A stretch of 64,000 nucleotides of DNA from Polydactylus sextarius (Eukaryota > Chordata > Actinopteri > Polynemidae). Positions within the stretch are counted from its first letter, which is position 1. The number at the start of each line of letters is the position of its first letter. Under the pieces are notes generated by a model that saw only the letters and a program-made list of their open reading frames with translations, had not been told where the DNA came from and did not search any database. The stretch spans positions 7,424,885 to 7,488,884 of the forward strand of contig CM028911.1 of assembly GCA_016801845.1 (NCBI GenBank), given 5' to 3'. Below, one piece after another: positions 14,417 through 27,200 of the stretch. A program made the translations under genes and the position numbers.

Positions 14417-17400
14417 TCCAGTCAAACAAGGAAACAGAAAGCAGAGAGAACTCACAGTGTCAGTCACTGAGTTTTGCCACAGATGATTAAATGACTTTGG
14501 TGTAGTGTCCGATTTTATTCACGGTACATGTAGTCCTTTCAAATCCACAGGTGATACTTTGGAAATGTAGCAGACTTTTTTTCTCCAGAACTATGAACTT
14601 CATCTGAACCTGAGCATAGCATAACAAACTCCTTTTACTTCAGCTTGTTACCGAGAGCTGAAGAAGGGCTTTGCTAGTCGTGCGAAGAAGAGTGGGTGTG
14701 GGTGTTGGTGGGATCCTTGACAGGGAAAAAGAGATGTATACAGTGTTGTGCTATAGCCACAGTTAATGCTGGAGACTGTCATGACCAGTGCCACAGCATT
14801 TGAGATGGGCAACATAATTACTATGTCTGTTTTAGTGATGCATATAATATTCTCTACTCCAGCTCCTTAAAATAGCTTTGCTTGTCATATGTGATCCTAT
14901 GATCGTATCAGATTTTGTCATTAATAAAGATATTAACTTAATTGGCTTAGTCATGGACAGCATATGTATGTGTAAAACATACATAAGCACAACATTATAA
15001 GTAATTTTTCATTAATGAATAATGCGTTTCTGTCATTTTGCATTGTTTCACAGTTTTCCAAATCCATTACTTACACCATCAGGTCAAAAATGTCACCCAC
15101 TGGAATAACAGCAATTAAAGTCTAAGCTTCCCCTGTTGTTCATTACGTAGGTAATTTTTCTCACATCCTGCCAAGTCTGCTTCAGACTGTTGTGTCATGA
15201 TTTGATGTTGACAGGCAGCGTGCTCCCCTGGGTACAAGCTAATTTAAAAAGCAGCCATAGAGTAGCAGATGCCAGATTAGTGTCAGGGAAAAAGTGACTG
15301 ATGAGGAGCCTCCTGGTTGCTTGGTCACATGCTGGCACTGTTGTACATATGACGTGCTCCCGCTTGTAGCACCGTGGCGCTTCATAATAAATGAGTAAGT
15401 CAGCCTTACGTACTCAGCTTCTATTAACTGAGGGTTAAATGATACTGAGGAGACATTTATGCTGCCTCCTGTATTTTTGCAGTGAAGTATACCTAGCCTT
15501 CTTGTCGTATCCACATGCAGCACCGTACCTCTTTGACTCTGTGACATCAATTTAATTTGAGTGGTGAATAATTGTATTACTTCCATCAATATGGGTAGTT
15601 TGTTCTGCACCACAGCCACAAATGTAATGTGACCATAGCGAATTAGGCTACTAAATGGCACTAACAATTACATGCTATTGATTAATAATTATTTATACTG
15701 CAGAGGAGAATCCTAAATTTCAGAAGACATTATGGGGAAATCAGGGGGTAAAAGGCACAATATGTTATATTTGCTACATGTGTCATGAATATAAGAGGCG
15801 TGCAGTCTTTACAATATGTGTTACTGATTGCACATTCTACAATTTGTGGAGATGTTAGTGTGAACTGCATGTGACACAGGCATTGTTTGTGTCGGAAAGG
15901 TTTGGAACAACAAGCTATGATTTTTTTTTTTTTTTTTTTTTTTTACCTTTGTGTCTATTTGTGGCTTTTCCCAAATAGTTAACTTTCACTCTGTTCATGT
16001 CTTCTCCCATCCTCTGTTCTCTGAAACAGTACTAAAGGAGCTTGCTCTTATCCATGTTCTCATTCAGTGTCATGACTCAAGGGCATTAAGATGCCGCTAG
16101 CTTGCTGTAGCTTGATTGACTGAAGACTGTGGTACAGCCCAGAGAGACAACTGGGACACGCCCCAAATACCCAGGAGAACACAGTGATAAAACAGTTGTC
16201 TTCTTCAAGATCAAGTAGCCTTTTTTCCTGCAAGAAAAATGACACATCTGAGTGACATGTCGGCTGCTAAATATTAACACTGCAGGTTCTTGTGTCTGCT
16301 CTGATCCTGTGTTTGAAAGAGATGAACGCACAGAGATACATACTCCTCACTAGTTGTGTTGCTATGGGCTACCTGTCAACACTTGGAAATCACACTGTGA
16401 GTGCACTAAATATTCGGAACAGTCTTTGCATATAGCAGTCTGTGGAGTTAAATACAAGTTGTTATCCCTTTTACACATATGTAAAAGGAATCAAAATATT
16501 TCTTTTCACTTTCAGAATGTTCTTACTGCTCAAGAGGGTGGAGTATTTTTGATTTAATGGTCAATATTTTATATGATCCTGCTCTTTGCCTTGAGCTACG
16601 CACCATGATGCAATCCAGCTTGCATGTCTGCATTTGGCGTAGCTACCTGTATCTGAAATCAAATGGGGGGGCACTGCCATTCACTGCCAACTGTAATTTT
16701 GTATATATTCTACAGTATATGTGACATTAAAATAGATATAGACATTAGGATGTAATATCTGTGTGTCTCCATACATTGTTCCATTGTGCACTGTCATGTT
16801 ATTCCAGTAATCCAGAACAGACAAACCAATGCTCTTTGAAATCACTAGACAACACTGGAGCTGAATGTTGAAGGTGGTGTGAAACTTATCATAAGCTACC
16901 ATGTTGGTGATGTGAACTGTAGAGTAGCTAATGCGTAGCATAAAGGTGTCTTGTAAATTTGATATGAAGTTTGCCCTCATAAAAACAATGCACAATGCAG
17001 TTTAATTTAAATCTAGGCTTTATAGGGACACCAAACACTATACATGCAGAGTGTATGCCTCTGCCTCTTTTCCTCAAAGAAGAAATATAGTTTATTTAGA
17101 ATAGTGGCTTATATCAAAACATGGCCAAATGGCTAAATGGACCAAACTGTGTGGTTGTGAGATGACTGAGATGGCTTCTATTAGTAGCCAGATGGATGAT
17201 CTGACATTTGACTTGGCTTGAGCTTCATGGTGAAATGCCTCCAAAAGCAATAAAATGTCTAAAGCTTGACATGTCATGCTTTGCCAGAGTCAATCTAGTT
17301 AGTTAGCTTGTGAGTTATAAGTACAATCCTGTCACATTCATTCCCTTCACTTCTACTAGTTTGTAGAAATGAGTGAGGCATAACATTGGACAAGCTGATT

Positions 17401-19690
17401 GCTTTTTGGATTTAGAAATATACTGCAGACTGAATCGTTTCAACCCACATATGTTTACACCAGAGTGAACCAGACGGCCAGTGTTTGAATGTAAATATGA
17501 GTCTTTAAGGACATGTACACCCCCAGACTTGAAACTTGATCTGGGCTGAGCCCCAAGTGTTGTAAATTTCTAACAACACCCCTGCTGTACACACACAATT
17601 CATTCTCCATTGGTTAAGGGAATTAGCTGTGAAGTGCAAGCATGGGGATGTGTGGAAAAAAAGATGAGAATGACCCTAAAGTATTGGCTCTATTTGTTAT
17701 GTGGGCACTGAGCTCATGGAGCAGGGTTGGTTGGGTTTAGTGAAGAGGGTAGAGGTCTCTCATTTTCACTGATAGAGGGCTCAGACACTGAGGGAAAGAC
17801 CAAAGCGTGGTGAAATCCAGTCAACTTCAATTACAGCCCCTTGTAGTTTTCCCAGAGGTGCACTATACTGCCTTTAAGGGGGAATCAATGAGGTGACAAA
17901 TTGTTGTGGACAGCAACCCCTTTTATTTGTTACGTTGTTGTATCCATGCCTGGATGCTACTCTAAGCATGTGTATGTGTGTGTATTTGGATGTGAGTGTT
18001 TGGCAAGCATATATAAATGTTCAGCATTTCCCATTTATGATAATTGAATGCTTTGGTCCATTTGTGTTTTGGTGGTTTATTTTCTGCAAGTGGCTTTAAT
18101 GGCTTGTTATCTGTCTAAACCTGTTTTTAAACGTTTTCTAATGAGCGGTTGCATGCGTCACCCCCCAACGCTCAGTGCTGTTTTGTTTTTATCTCACAAT
18201 AACAGTGTTAAGGTTTTTTTTCCCTCAAGGTTATTTGTGCTTTGTCAAGCCCCCTGTCATATCTGCAGATGTCTGATGGTTGATGAGCGTTGACTTGTTC
18301 GAGTAGATTGAGGAACATATGTAGCTGAATTAAATGAGTATTTTTCTGTTTTTATGGTAGGGGAGTCCATATGAAGCTGTCACTGTTACACTTTATGCTT
18401 CAGCAGTTGTATTCTGGGAGATTGTTTGTCAGGAAACTGGATAAATACAACTGTTAGAAGTAAGAGGTAGCTGAACAACACTACTGATGGCTCAGGAGAA
18501 TTACAGAAAAGAGCTGAGAATTTTATTAATAAATCTTTACGCATAAAGGTATTAAATGTTCTTTTATGTAAGAAATTAATTCAAACGGCGACCTACATCT
18601 CCACTAAGTCCCAGGAGTCCCTGTTTAAATGTGGTCCTTAGCAATATAACATACATGTGCACATTAGTTTTGAATTTCTCCATTGAAGAGATTTCAGTCT
18701 GTCTGTTCTCATTACTTGTGGTTTTCCAAAGACAGCCAAAGCTCACACACATCAATCCAACAAGTAATGAATCTAATAGACAGCTGATTCCTGTGGTCCA
18801 TTTTATGTAAAAGGAGAAGTATATCTCAGTCAGTCAGTGTTTGTACTGTCTATTTCAGTTGAGAGGATTCATATTGTTTGCTGCTGCTCAGTGGTCAGTT
18901 TTGTAAGCACGTATGCATGGCCCTCTTTGTCTGTGTAGCTGGTTGAGGTGTGTGTGCAGACTGTAAATTATCTGCTGATAACAATGAATGTCAGACAATT
19001 GATTTAGACTTGATTGATTTAGAATCTGGGCTTGGATCAGGTGAGCTGTCGTTAAGATACTATTCTTGAATTTTCTCATGAAATTCACAAAGTGAGTTTT
19101 TTTTTTTTTTATTAGCAAACTGTATTAAAAGAGCACACAGACACTATATGATTTCTGTAATTGCCATTGGTTGCAGCTGTAGTCTATAACTGCAACTGCT
19201 GATGTAGCAGTGAGAACTACATCACCCCCGGCCTGGATCACACTGACACAATAGCGTGGGATAAGATGTCACAAATTAAAGGAAAAGCAGAAAGCTAAGC
19301 CATATTGTATGATAAATCAGTGAAGAAGAGCATGAGCATTTATAAGGTACCTGTCCTTAGTTTGACACGTGAAGTCCAAAAATATAAGTTGTATGTATTT
19401 AAAGTATATATCGTAAGTATGACCTAATGCTGTGCTATGGTCTACATTCCTCTGTTCTCTGGCTAAGGTGGGTACTAGCTAGTAAACAGTCATTGAAGTA
19501 ATGCTAGTAAGCATATCTCTAAATGTACCTTTCATCACATTCCAGCTTGACACCTCTCTGCAATTTCAGTGTTTATTATTAATCCAACATTTTTGAGACA
19601 CTCTCTTCTATTTTCTCTGACAGCTTTCCAACAGACATCCAAGAAGCTGTGATGTTAATGCAACATATTTCTCTGTCTTTGTCTCTGCAG

Positions 19691-19992
19691 GAAAAGAAGA
19701 ATACGTCGCAACCTTCAAAGGATCTGAGTTCTTCTGCTACGACTTGTCCTTGAACCCGATTCAAAGCAGCAGTGATGAAATCACATTGACATTCAAAACT
19801 TTACAGAGGAATGGACTGATGCTGCACACGGGCAAATCAGCTGATTACGTCAACCTGGCACTGAAAAATGGGGCTGTCTCACTCGTCATTAATTTGGGGT
19901 CTGGAGCCTTTGAAGCTCTTGTGGAGCCAGTCAATGGGAAATTTAATGACAATGATTGGCATGATGTCAAAGTAACAAGGAATCTACGTCAG
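19691..19992 (+). CDS. nrxn1a: Neurexin 1 exon: N-terminal two thirds of LNS2
   Basis: This exon encodes the start of the second laminin-neurexin-sex hormone globulin (LNS) domain. It begins after TCTCTGCAG with two bases that finish a codon, then 100 codons starting KEEYVATFKGSEFFCYDL and ending VKVTRNLRQ, and stops in phase 0 before the donor GTAACA. Recognisable LNS strands include ITLTFKTLQRNGLMLHTGK, the DYVNLALKNG strand and NDNDWHDVKV. LNS domains are extracellular beta-sandwiches; LNS2 of neurexin 1 binds calcium and takes part in dystroglycan and neurexophilin binding. The end at NLRQ is exactly where the SS2 insert enters. Sequence is nearly identical to mammalian neurexin 1, so the call is very sure. 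Confidence 0.97.
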
Positions 19993-22910
19993 GTAACAGT
20001 ACAGAGGATGATGCAGAGACTCAGTAAATGAATCAAAACAAATGCACTTAAATCATTACCATCATACAATATATTGTTTTTTTCCAGACATTGTAATTGG
20101 ATTGCTAAATTGAATCATGGTGGTTTATGGTGGAGATAAAACAGAACCACTATTGAGCAGGGACATCTAGATGTGAATCAAGAGCTCTATTAAGTTAAAG
20201 TTTGAGGGAGAATAGAGAGACATTGCTTTTAAAATGAGATTCAAAGCATTCAACCTCAATCAGGGCTTTGAAAACAAAGGCAAAGAATGACATTTATTTG
20301 GAGTTAATGTGTTCTACATTTAAGTTTATACTCTGTGTGCTACAATGGTCCACATGCCCTTGAAACAAAATAGCAGTTTTCAGTATTCATGTGCAATTGA
20401 AACATGACTGAACTCAAAAGTAACTTCTTTTGGAATAGTTTGTGCTAAAATTCATTTTAGGGAAGTGGTTTGTTTTTCTGTCATGAAAACATTTGGTCAC
20501 ATGATCACATCTGAGTACTGAGTCAAGGTCTTAGTACAGTTATGTGCACTCACTTATATTAAGGCTGATATTCACTGTGTAGGGAACATTTTGCAAGATA
20601 AAATGAAAACTATTAATTGAATAGGAACATTTTACACAGTATACTTTTTAAGAAGTTCCTGTTCTTGAAAAAATATCAAGGTATATATAGGGTTATATAG
20701 GTATATAAGTATATATTGGGTTACACCTAGAAAATCAAAAATTTTCCCAGCAAAGACACATCCTTCCAACTGAATCTCATTGCCCTAATGGGCTCTTTTA
20801 CATGGCCTTGACTCACCTCTACATTAATAATTCTTAAGACACTATGTAGTGACAATGCAATGAGCTCAGACAGCAAAAGATTAGAAATCCCATCCGGCAG
20901 CCAGTGCCACTTACATTACTTAAACTTGGGGGTGGCCCATTCTAGTCACCCTACCGCCTGTGCCGCTGGTAGCAGCCTCGCCAGAGTATCAACAAAATAG
21001 CTTTTGCCTGATTCTCACCAAAGAAGGAGGAATCCAAGGGGATGAAGGAAAAGTTTAAAGCAGTCTTTGGTCAAATATCTAAACCTATCCAACTGTAAGA
21101 ACAGATCTTCTTGGCTTGCAGGAAGTTGCAGAGATCAGTAAGTGATTTTTTTTTTTCTCTCTTGCAAACAAATTACATGATTTGTACCTGACCAACACAC
21201 ACTAAATGGTGTCAGGTTGCAGCTGCCACCCTGCAAGTGGCACTAATTGCAGCAGCACTAACAACGAAGACAGTTAATGTGAACTATCTCTTGGTCACTT
21301 GGTGTGGTTGGAATTTCATATCCCTGTTGGCTAAAAACTGCCACCATCATAACAGAACCCTGATCACTGCTAACATTTACAGTAGGTTGATGCGTTTGGG
21401 CTCACTCTAGCCAGGGAGTCTTATTACAGCTGGACAGTGGGTTTTCTCCAGCGCTCCAGGGCCTGAGTAGCCACAGGTGGAGTCGATTGTGTGGCATTTG
21501 AGATCGTATCCCAGGAGCACTAAACACTGCTGCAGGTGTCTCTTGAAGAAAACCCCAAGGAGCCAGTAAGCTGAACACCATTGCCATTGGGCCATTGGTC
21601 ACAGCTGTTTCATAACAGCTGACTGGTGACTTGTGGCACTGTTAAATCTAGTGTATCATTTTTAGAATATGATCAGTCTCTCTGTGTCTAGTATCTTTGG
21701 GTTCAGAGGTGTTATCTGTGGATGTTATCGAGGTGAAAGAAAATCCCCAAGTAATAACTTGGAAGATGGTTGTAAGATACCCCTAGCAAAAAAAAAGAAA
21801 GAAGAAAAAAAGCACAATCCTTATCTTTAAGGATGACTGCATGGCCTTATTCAGACTTTGGGCGGGAGGAAATTATACTTTTACTTTTCCGACCATATAC
21901 AAAAGTCCTCTTAGACTGTTTAGCCTGTTAAGTAGGACAACACATTTACCCTAGACTGTCAAACTGATTATTTTGTCCTACATAAGATACTTGTTAAGTT
22001 TTCTAATGGCACTCAGGCCAAGCTTTACAAATGCATCATTACAACAACAGGATTACTAGATTTGTTCCTGCTCATTGGTGAGAAATGTTTGTCTTCACCT
22101 CACTACCAAAGCTGCTTCTTTTGCATAATCAGCTAATTGATTATTGGCAAACCTAAGGATCTGGCCAGCTTGAACATTCACTGCATTCGAATTGTGGAAG
22201 TAAACCAAAGCATATTGAGTGCATGCTCTGTGGGGGAATCCAAATTGCCATCCTCCTCATCCTGTGTCAGGGTCTTCTTTGCTTTGTCTCATTGCAGTAA
22301 AGTGATCCTAAAGTTCATCAATAAGACCAAACGGAGGTACAGTATTGTATGAACGCCGGAAAGTCTGATACAGTGGATTGGTCTCAAGCCTAAAACCAAG
22401 TACAAAAGAACATGAATACTAATACCAACAAAAGAAACAAAGCTTTAAAATGGTCTTGAACTTGGGACTGTTTAAGAGGGTCAACTGATGTGCTTTAGGC
22501 ATTCTTTCTTATGAACCATTTGATGTCTGTCAATCACAATCTTTTATCAGGACTTGGGTAAGAGAATTTCTTCTGCTACATAGCAGTGTTGTCACATACA
22601 GGACATGGTGCAAAAACATCATAACTTAGGGAGGTGCTGGTTGAGCTCTGATACTTCTTGTGGAGCACTCTTGTTATTTCCTTGGTCTGCTTTTTTCTTG
22701 TTAAACTTATTTTGCCCTTTTTTCCTCTATGTTACTAACATGCTTTGGAAACAAACTAACATCATTCATGGAATGTGCCATTCTACTAACCAGTATGGTT
22801 TTTGCCGTTTAACAATGTACTAACAGTATTGACCATCATATATTATTTGAGTAACAATCGTTATTCTGTTCACAGTTTTTAATTTCCTTTCTCCCCCCTT
22901 TTCCACAAAG
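19993..22910 (+). other. nrxn1a: Intron between the LNS2 exon and the SS2 microexon
   Basis: No coding sequence was recognised in 2.9 kb. The 3' end carries a long pyrimidine tract (TTTCTCCCCCCTTTTCC) before the acceptor at 22910. Four ACTAAC motifs at 22734-22824 lie 87-177 nt upstream of the microexon; the last is a perfect TACTAAC at 22818-22824 that could also serve as a distal branch point. Open frames around 21402-21602 on the minus strand and 22137-22352 on the plus strand look like chance. Confidence 0.8.
22734..22824 (+). promoter_or_regulatory. nrxn1a: Cluster of four ACTAAC motifs upstream of the SS2 microexon
   Basis: ACTAAC occurs at 22734, 22755, 22785 and 22819 on the transcribed-sense strand. 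ACUAAY is the known binding element of Quaking and related STAR RNA-binding proteins, and UACUAAC is also the ideal branch-point sequence. Four copies in 91 nt is far above chance (well under one expected). The motifs are seen; a role in SS2 splicing is inferred. Confidence 0.45.
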
Positions 22911-22955
22911 CACTCAGGCATTGGACACGCTATGGTAAACAAACTACATTGTTCG
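22911..22955 (+). CDS. nrxn1a: Neurexin 1 SS2 alternative microexon with two donors (24 or 45 nt)
   Basis: The exon follows TTCCACAAAG and reads HSGIGHAM to a first donor, GTAAAC at 22935, and then VNKLHCS to a second donor, GTAGAT at 22956. The exonic lengths are therefore 24 or 45 nt, both multiples of three, and it sits between two phase-0 junctions so it can also be skipped. This reproduces the known neurexin splice site 2, which inserts 8 or 15 residues into a loop of LNS2 near the calcium site and lowers some ligand binding. The insert carries one cysteine (LHC). Conservation of both donors between fish and mammals supports real use of both forms. Confidence 0.95.
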
Positions 22956-24039
22956 GTAGATATCATTCTAATTGTTTCTTAGTTTGGGTTTGCCGTGTGT
23001 TTCTTTTCTTTCTTTTTTTACTGTAGACGTCATTTACAAAAAAAGGGAAATTGCGGTTGGTACTCTTCTGCTTACTTTTCGAATCCTTTTTAATTTATCG
23101 GTTCATTCATTGGTTTCACCCTCTTTATTTCACTTGTTTCCTGTCCAATTCTGTTTGATCCACCTTTTTAGGAGCATCATTTCGAGCCTTTTGCATCAAG
23201 CTGTGGTTAATAATGAGGACCCTCTCCTGTCTGGCTGGCCTGATGCTCTTTGGCTCAGCCAGTTGTATCCCCATTCACTTTGCATGGCATGCACTTTGAC
23301 TACGTGTTGCAAACGTCACAATGCCCATTTGTCAACATGAATGTGATAGTCCAGCTGTGTTTGTCATTGGTGCTTCTCTGGTGCTTTCTTATTTCTCTTT
23401 GTGGTTTTGCAAGTGTCCATCAGCAGTTATTTGCATTTGACACTGTGGAAAGTGTCGAAATACTGATTCTGTATTCCAGGCTAGAATTTGGGAAATTTTT
23501 CTTTTTGTATTTTCAGAAACAAAAAGAAAAGACAAATGCATGCCTGCCATTTTCTCTAATACCCTCAGTCATTGTCCTATAATAAAAAGTGACTGTGCCT
23601 TTCATAGCATGTGCTCCCTCTCTAACCAAGCGGCATGTTATGATTTCTTTTGTTGAACTAATGACTTACTAATATTGAATTAATAGTTAAACTAACCTGG
23701 ATAACATTCTACTAACACCATTTTTGTGTCTGCTAAAGTACTTTTAAGTTGCAGTAGGAGCAATACTAACACTGTAGTATGGGCAGATCACTAACTCTCT
23801 AACTAGAACAGCATTTCTTTGAAGGCTTGCAGTCTTCCAACTAATCAAACTGGACAAAATAATAATAAGAAAACAAGAAAAAAGACATTGAAAACAGACA
23901 TGAAAATGGGTTTCAAAAAAAGAAAAAAACATGTAGGGAAGTCTGTCGTTGACAACAAGAAGGAAAGGCAATGATATTGCAGCACACGGTATAGGCTGTC
24001 TGAGTATAGCATGTCCTTTCCATGTGCTTTGTTGTCTAG
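22956..24039 (+). other. nrxn1a: Intron between the SS2 microexon and the next LNS2 exon
   Basis: No coding sequence recognised. It holds pyrimidine-rich sequence in the first 600 nt and a dense ACTAAY cluster at 23657-23845. A run of purine-rich sequence (about 23860-23960) precedes the acceptor TTGTCTAG. Confidence 0.8.
23657..23845 (+). promoter_or_regulatory. nrxn1a: Cluster of seven ACTAAY motifs downstream of the SS2 microexon
   Basis: ACTAAC or ACTAAT occurs at 23657, 23668, 23691, 23711, 23765, 23790 and 23840 on the sense strand, seven copies in 189 nt where roughly 0.1-0.2 would be expected by base composition. It starts about 700 nt after the SS2 exon and ends about 195 nt before the exon at 24040. 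ACUAAY is the Quaking/STAR recognition element. Together with the upstream cluster it brackets the SS2 exon. Function is inferred. Confidence 0.45.
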
Positions 24040-24201
24040 GTAACAATATCCGTGGATGGGATTCTGACCACCACTGGATATACACAAGAAGACTACACCA
24101 TGCTAGGCTCTGATGACTTTTTCTATGTTGGAGGGAGTCCTAGCACAGCTGACCTGCCTGGATCTCCAGTTAGCAACAACTTCATGGGATGCCTCAAGGA
24201 G
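24040..24201 (+). CDS. nrxn1a: Neurexin 1 exon: middle of LNS2
   Basis: Starts in phase 0 after TTGTCTAG with [19 protein letters not shown] and runs 54 codons to NNFMGCLKE before the donor GTAAAC. It holds the [13 protein letters not shown] strand and the cysteine of FMGC, which pairs in LNS domains with the cysteine that follows in the next exon (FKC). The phase-0 start allows direct joining to NLRQ at 19992 when SS2 is skipped. The sequence is almost identical to mammalian neurexin 1. Reading on into the intron gives an open frame to 24441, which is intron retention only and lacks neurexin similarity. Confidence 0.97.
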
Positions 24202-27200
24202 GTAAACACCACTTCTGTGTACACTGTGAGGCTGGGTGGTGGACAGGATGTGATTGACTTGACCATAAGACGACTTGCAAACAGACTCATCCACTACTCA
24301 TACATTTATACATACACAGACATATGCACATCAAGCTGCATGCTGTTCCACGTGACCACACATGTAGGGCTCTGTCTTGAAGCAGAATTCACCACAGGCT
24401 TCATACAGCTCTGTCAGGTGCACTTCAAAGAGCAGCGGTGATCCTGAGATCAGGCAGGTGGATTTTCATGAATAGCTCAGTTACACACTTAACACCTCAC
24501 TATTCTTCCACACTGGAGGAAAATGCAGCAGTCCTAGACTACTTGTCTAATGACTAATCTTATTATTATTATGTTTGACCACGATAAGTGGTAGTATGTA
24601 ACATCAAAACGCTTTAAATGTGCAGAATGATTTGCCTGAGTTAAAACCTTCACCTCTGAAAATACAAGGCACTGAAATGTACATCACTATATTTTGACAC
24701 ATTTGCTCTCAGGTGATGTAATATATTCAGCACATTTTACATCTTGGGTGCTTAGTGGTGTAATAGCACCTTTGAATCAGGTTCATGACTTGCAGCATGT
24801 TATTTATCACTCAGACCTTTGCCTATATTGTATTCCTCTTTGTATATGCATATGGTCTTTATATTTATCCCTAGGGATGAGGACAGGGAAGACAAGAAAG
24901 AGGTAATTTCCACACCAGAGGGTTCATAAGTTATACCTTTCATTTTAAGCTATGGTAGTATTTTTGTTTTTTTATTTTTGCTGGTTAATAGGGATTCTGA
25001 CCTAAAGCGTTTACCTCAAGAGCCACCGGGGATATACAAAGATATCCACCAGGCAAATCTCCAAAGCACTGCAAAGTGATCCATTCATTTATCTTTTAAT
25101 TTCAATAGATGTTCCCCATTACCTCATCACTCTCTGTTTTCTTTTTTTGTAGCTCCTCATGCTCCTCTGGTGTCCTACATTTTGTCTCTCACCTCAAGCG
25201 CAGGCTTTCGTCCTCAGTGGACCTTTAGTCGAGATCAGAGACAGCTCTGTTTAATGAGGAGGCAGGGTGTGGACCACATGTCCACACACAAATCGTGCAC
25301 AACTCATTAGAGGTCTGGTTGTAAAAGGGACTGTTTTAGTTAAATACTCTGAAATACTTGCACATGTGGTAACAACAGCAATGGGACTGGTACGCCCCAA
25401 GCATGGACATCCTGCCCCACTGAGCTGCCCTCACTGCTCTACATCAGCCTAACCACAGTGGATGCTCTTACTGTCCTGGGATCAATGTATTGGATTCCTC
25501 AAAAACCTTCAAATACGGTGCAGAGCTGTGATAGTTCAGCAGAAATGTGAGACAGACAGAATATCTTTTATTTGCTCATGGGATTATTTTTATTTCCCTA
25601 TTTGATTTTACCAGACAAATGCAGATGTCAATACCAAGTAAAAAAGCCTGTGTGCTGTAAAATACATAGCTACTTTCATCTGCTGGGTTTTTAATTTACT
25701 TCTGACATTTTTAGTACATTGACAAGCTTTCTGTGTCACCTCATCCAGTCTGCTGAATTAAACAGAAACCCCATCTCAGGTCAGCTTCTGCACATGTCGT
25801 GATAACATATGAGCAGTGGTTTAACAGCATGTGCTGTAGGCCCTGATTGATGGCACATTCCCAAGTGGCTTGTTGCAGTATTTGCTTGCAGATTCCAGTT
25901 TGCCACGCCTGCCTGTTGGTGCTGATGGCAAAACAAACGGTGGTGCAGTAATAGCTCAGTTGTCACAGCCCCTAGCTTGATGACAAATTAGTGCAGCACT
26001 ACTAGTGCAGCACCAGTCGTAGCTCAGACCAAAGCTCCTTTGACTCTGAAAGGTGCCCTTTGTCTTGACTGTAAAGAATTGATTTGGGTTTATTGGCTGT
26101 ATCTGTTGCACCTTTAGTCTACATGACTAAAGTCTAACGGGCGGAGACATCATCATTTAGTCCTTTAGTCACTTTTACATTCCTTCTGGTGTCAGGACAT
26201 TCTTATCAAATTACCATTTTATTACACTCCTATGTCTATAAAATCTTTAAAACATTCCATTTGGCTTTGTGACAGACTTGAGAGCGTACTGTACGATACA
26301 GTTTTGTTTGAGGGAAGATAATGATGTGAGAATAAAGGCTTGCCATTATCTGTTTTCCTTTCAGTAAAATGCGGCCCGATACAGTCAGTCACAAAGCATT
26401 TACAAGCAACTAAGCCTGAGCTTACCTAATTCTGATGCATAGCTATGAGTTCCATCTACCTCAACAGTTAGACTCAGTAGATCTGACTCAGTGATAAACA
26501 TAATGCTCCGTGCAAATGCAATCCCATCGGAGGTGTTCCCTTTTTCAGGTGAACGCTTATCATGGCAGCAAACTAAAGAACATAACCAGTGTTTTCCACA
26601 GCTGTAACTCATTTTATGTGGTCCACTGACAGTGATATAGATTTACCATCGGAATTCTTTTTTTATGCAAATACATACATACCACAATGGGAATATCCAT
26701 CACTTGACTGTATAGGGAGAGGGCACGGACCCTGGTTGTGCACCTTTAACCCTCTACCTGTCTTCAGCATTTGCTATGTAATTTACAGGTTATATTATTA
26801 GTATTATTCTAATATGTTTGGTTTTTGGTAAATAATATGACCATACTGATGTTTTAATGAAAACAATTCTGACATTCTCTAGTGTTAATGAGTTTCTTAT
26901 GAGGGAATAATGGACCAAGGGATCCTTGCTATTGCAGCTGCACTTACAGCACATACTCTTTCACTGTCTAAATTGGATAATGACGAGGTTATGGCTGTCT
27001 CTAATTTTTGTAAGATTGCTGCTAATTACAGTAGCACTTTTGTTTAACAGTTATTGAATTGCATGGAGTCCTTGGACATCCCCCCCCACACACACACGTA
27101 TGGATTGTATGATTTAGTTCAGGGGCATCTTTCTTTCAGTATGCAGAAGATAATTTGATATTCCTCTCATATTGTCTTCATAAAACTATAAGACATCACA

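Larger units (their letters stand above)
1..19690 (+). other. nrxn1a: Intron upstream of the LNS2 exon (3' part, 19.7 kb)
   Basis: No neurexin exon was recognised here. The exons expected upstream encode LNS1, EGF1 and the SS1 segments (in mammals with motifs such as NNVEGLAHLMM and GKSKG), and I searched by eye for these without success. The region is AT-rich and has only short chance open frames. It holds a tRNA-derived SINE near 5690-5870, a GATA/GTGATA-like simple repeat at 274-305, a CTCF-like motif at 12865, a small imperfect tandem duplication at 14350-14416, and several poly-T or poly-A tracts (for example 9214-9231, 9352-9370, 15920-15944). A 19-kb intron at this point fits the long 5' introns of neurexin genes. 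Confidence 0.75.

Noticed and set aside
15239..15667. 142-codon open frame on the minus strand
   Set aside because: No recognisable family, mixed composition, no neighbouring exons. Chance frame or unidentifiable old element.
1..19690. SS1 microexons upstream of LNS2
   Set aside because: No segment encoding NNVEGLAHLMM or GKSKG-like residues with splice signals was found. A stretch near 6940-6980 reading FEGLGSKMQDH has only a superficial likeness and no acceptor or donor in phase.
22605..23582. Hydrophobic open frames around the SS2 exon
   Set aside because: Come from pyrimidine-rich intron (poly-F, poly-L, S); they overlap the SS2 exon in a different frame.
24202..24441. Extension of the LNS2 exon past GTAAAC
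   Set aside because: The open frame continues by chance; the sequence loses neurexin similarity exactly at the donor, and the next exon joins in phase.
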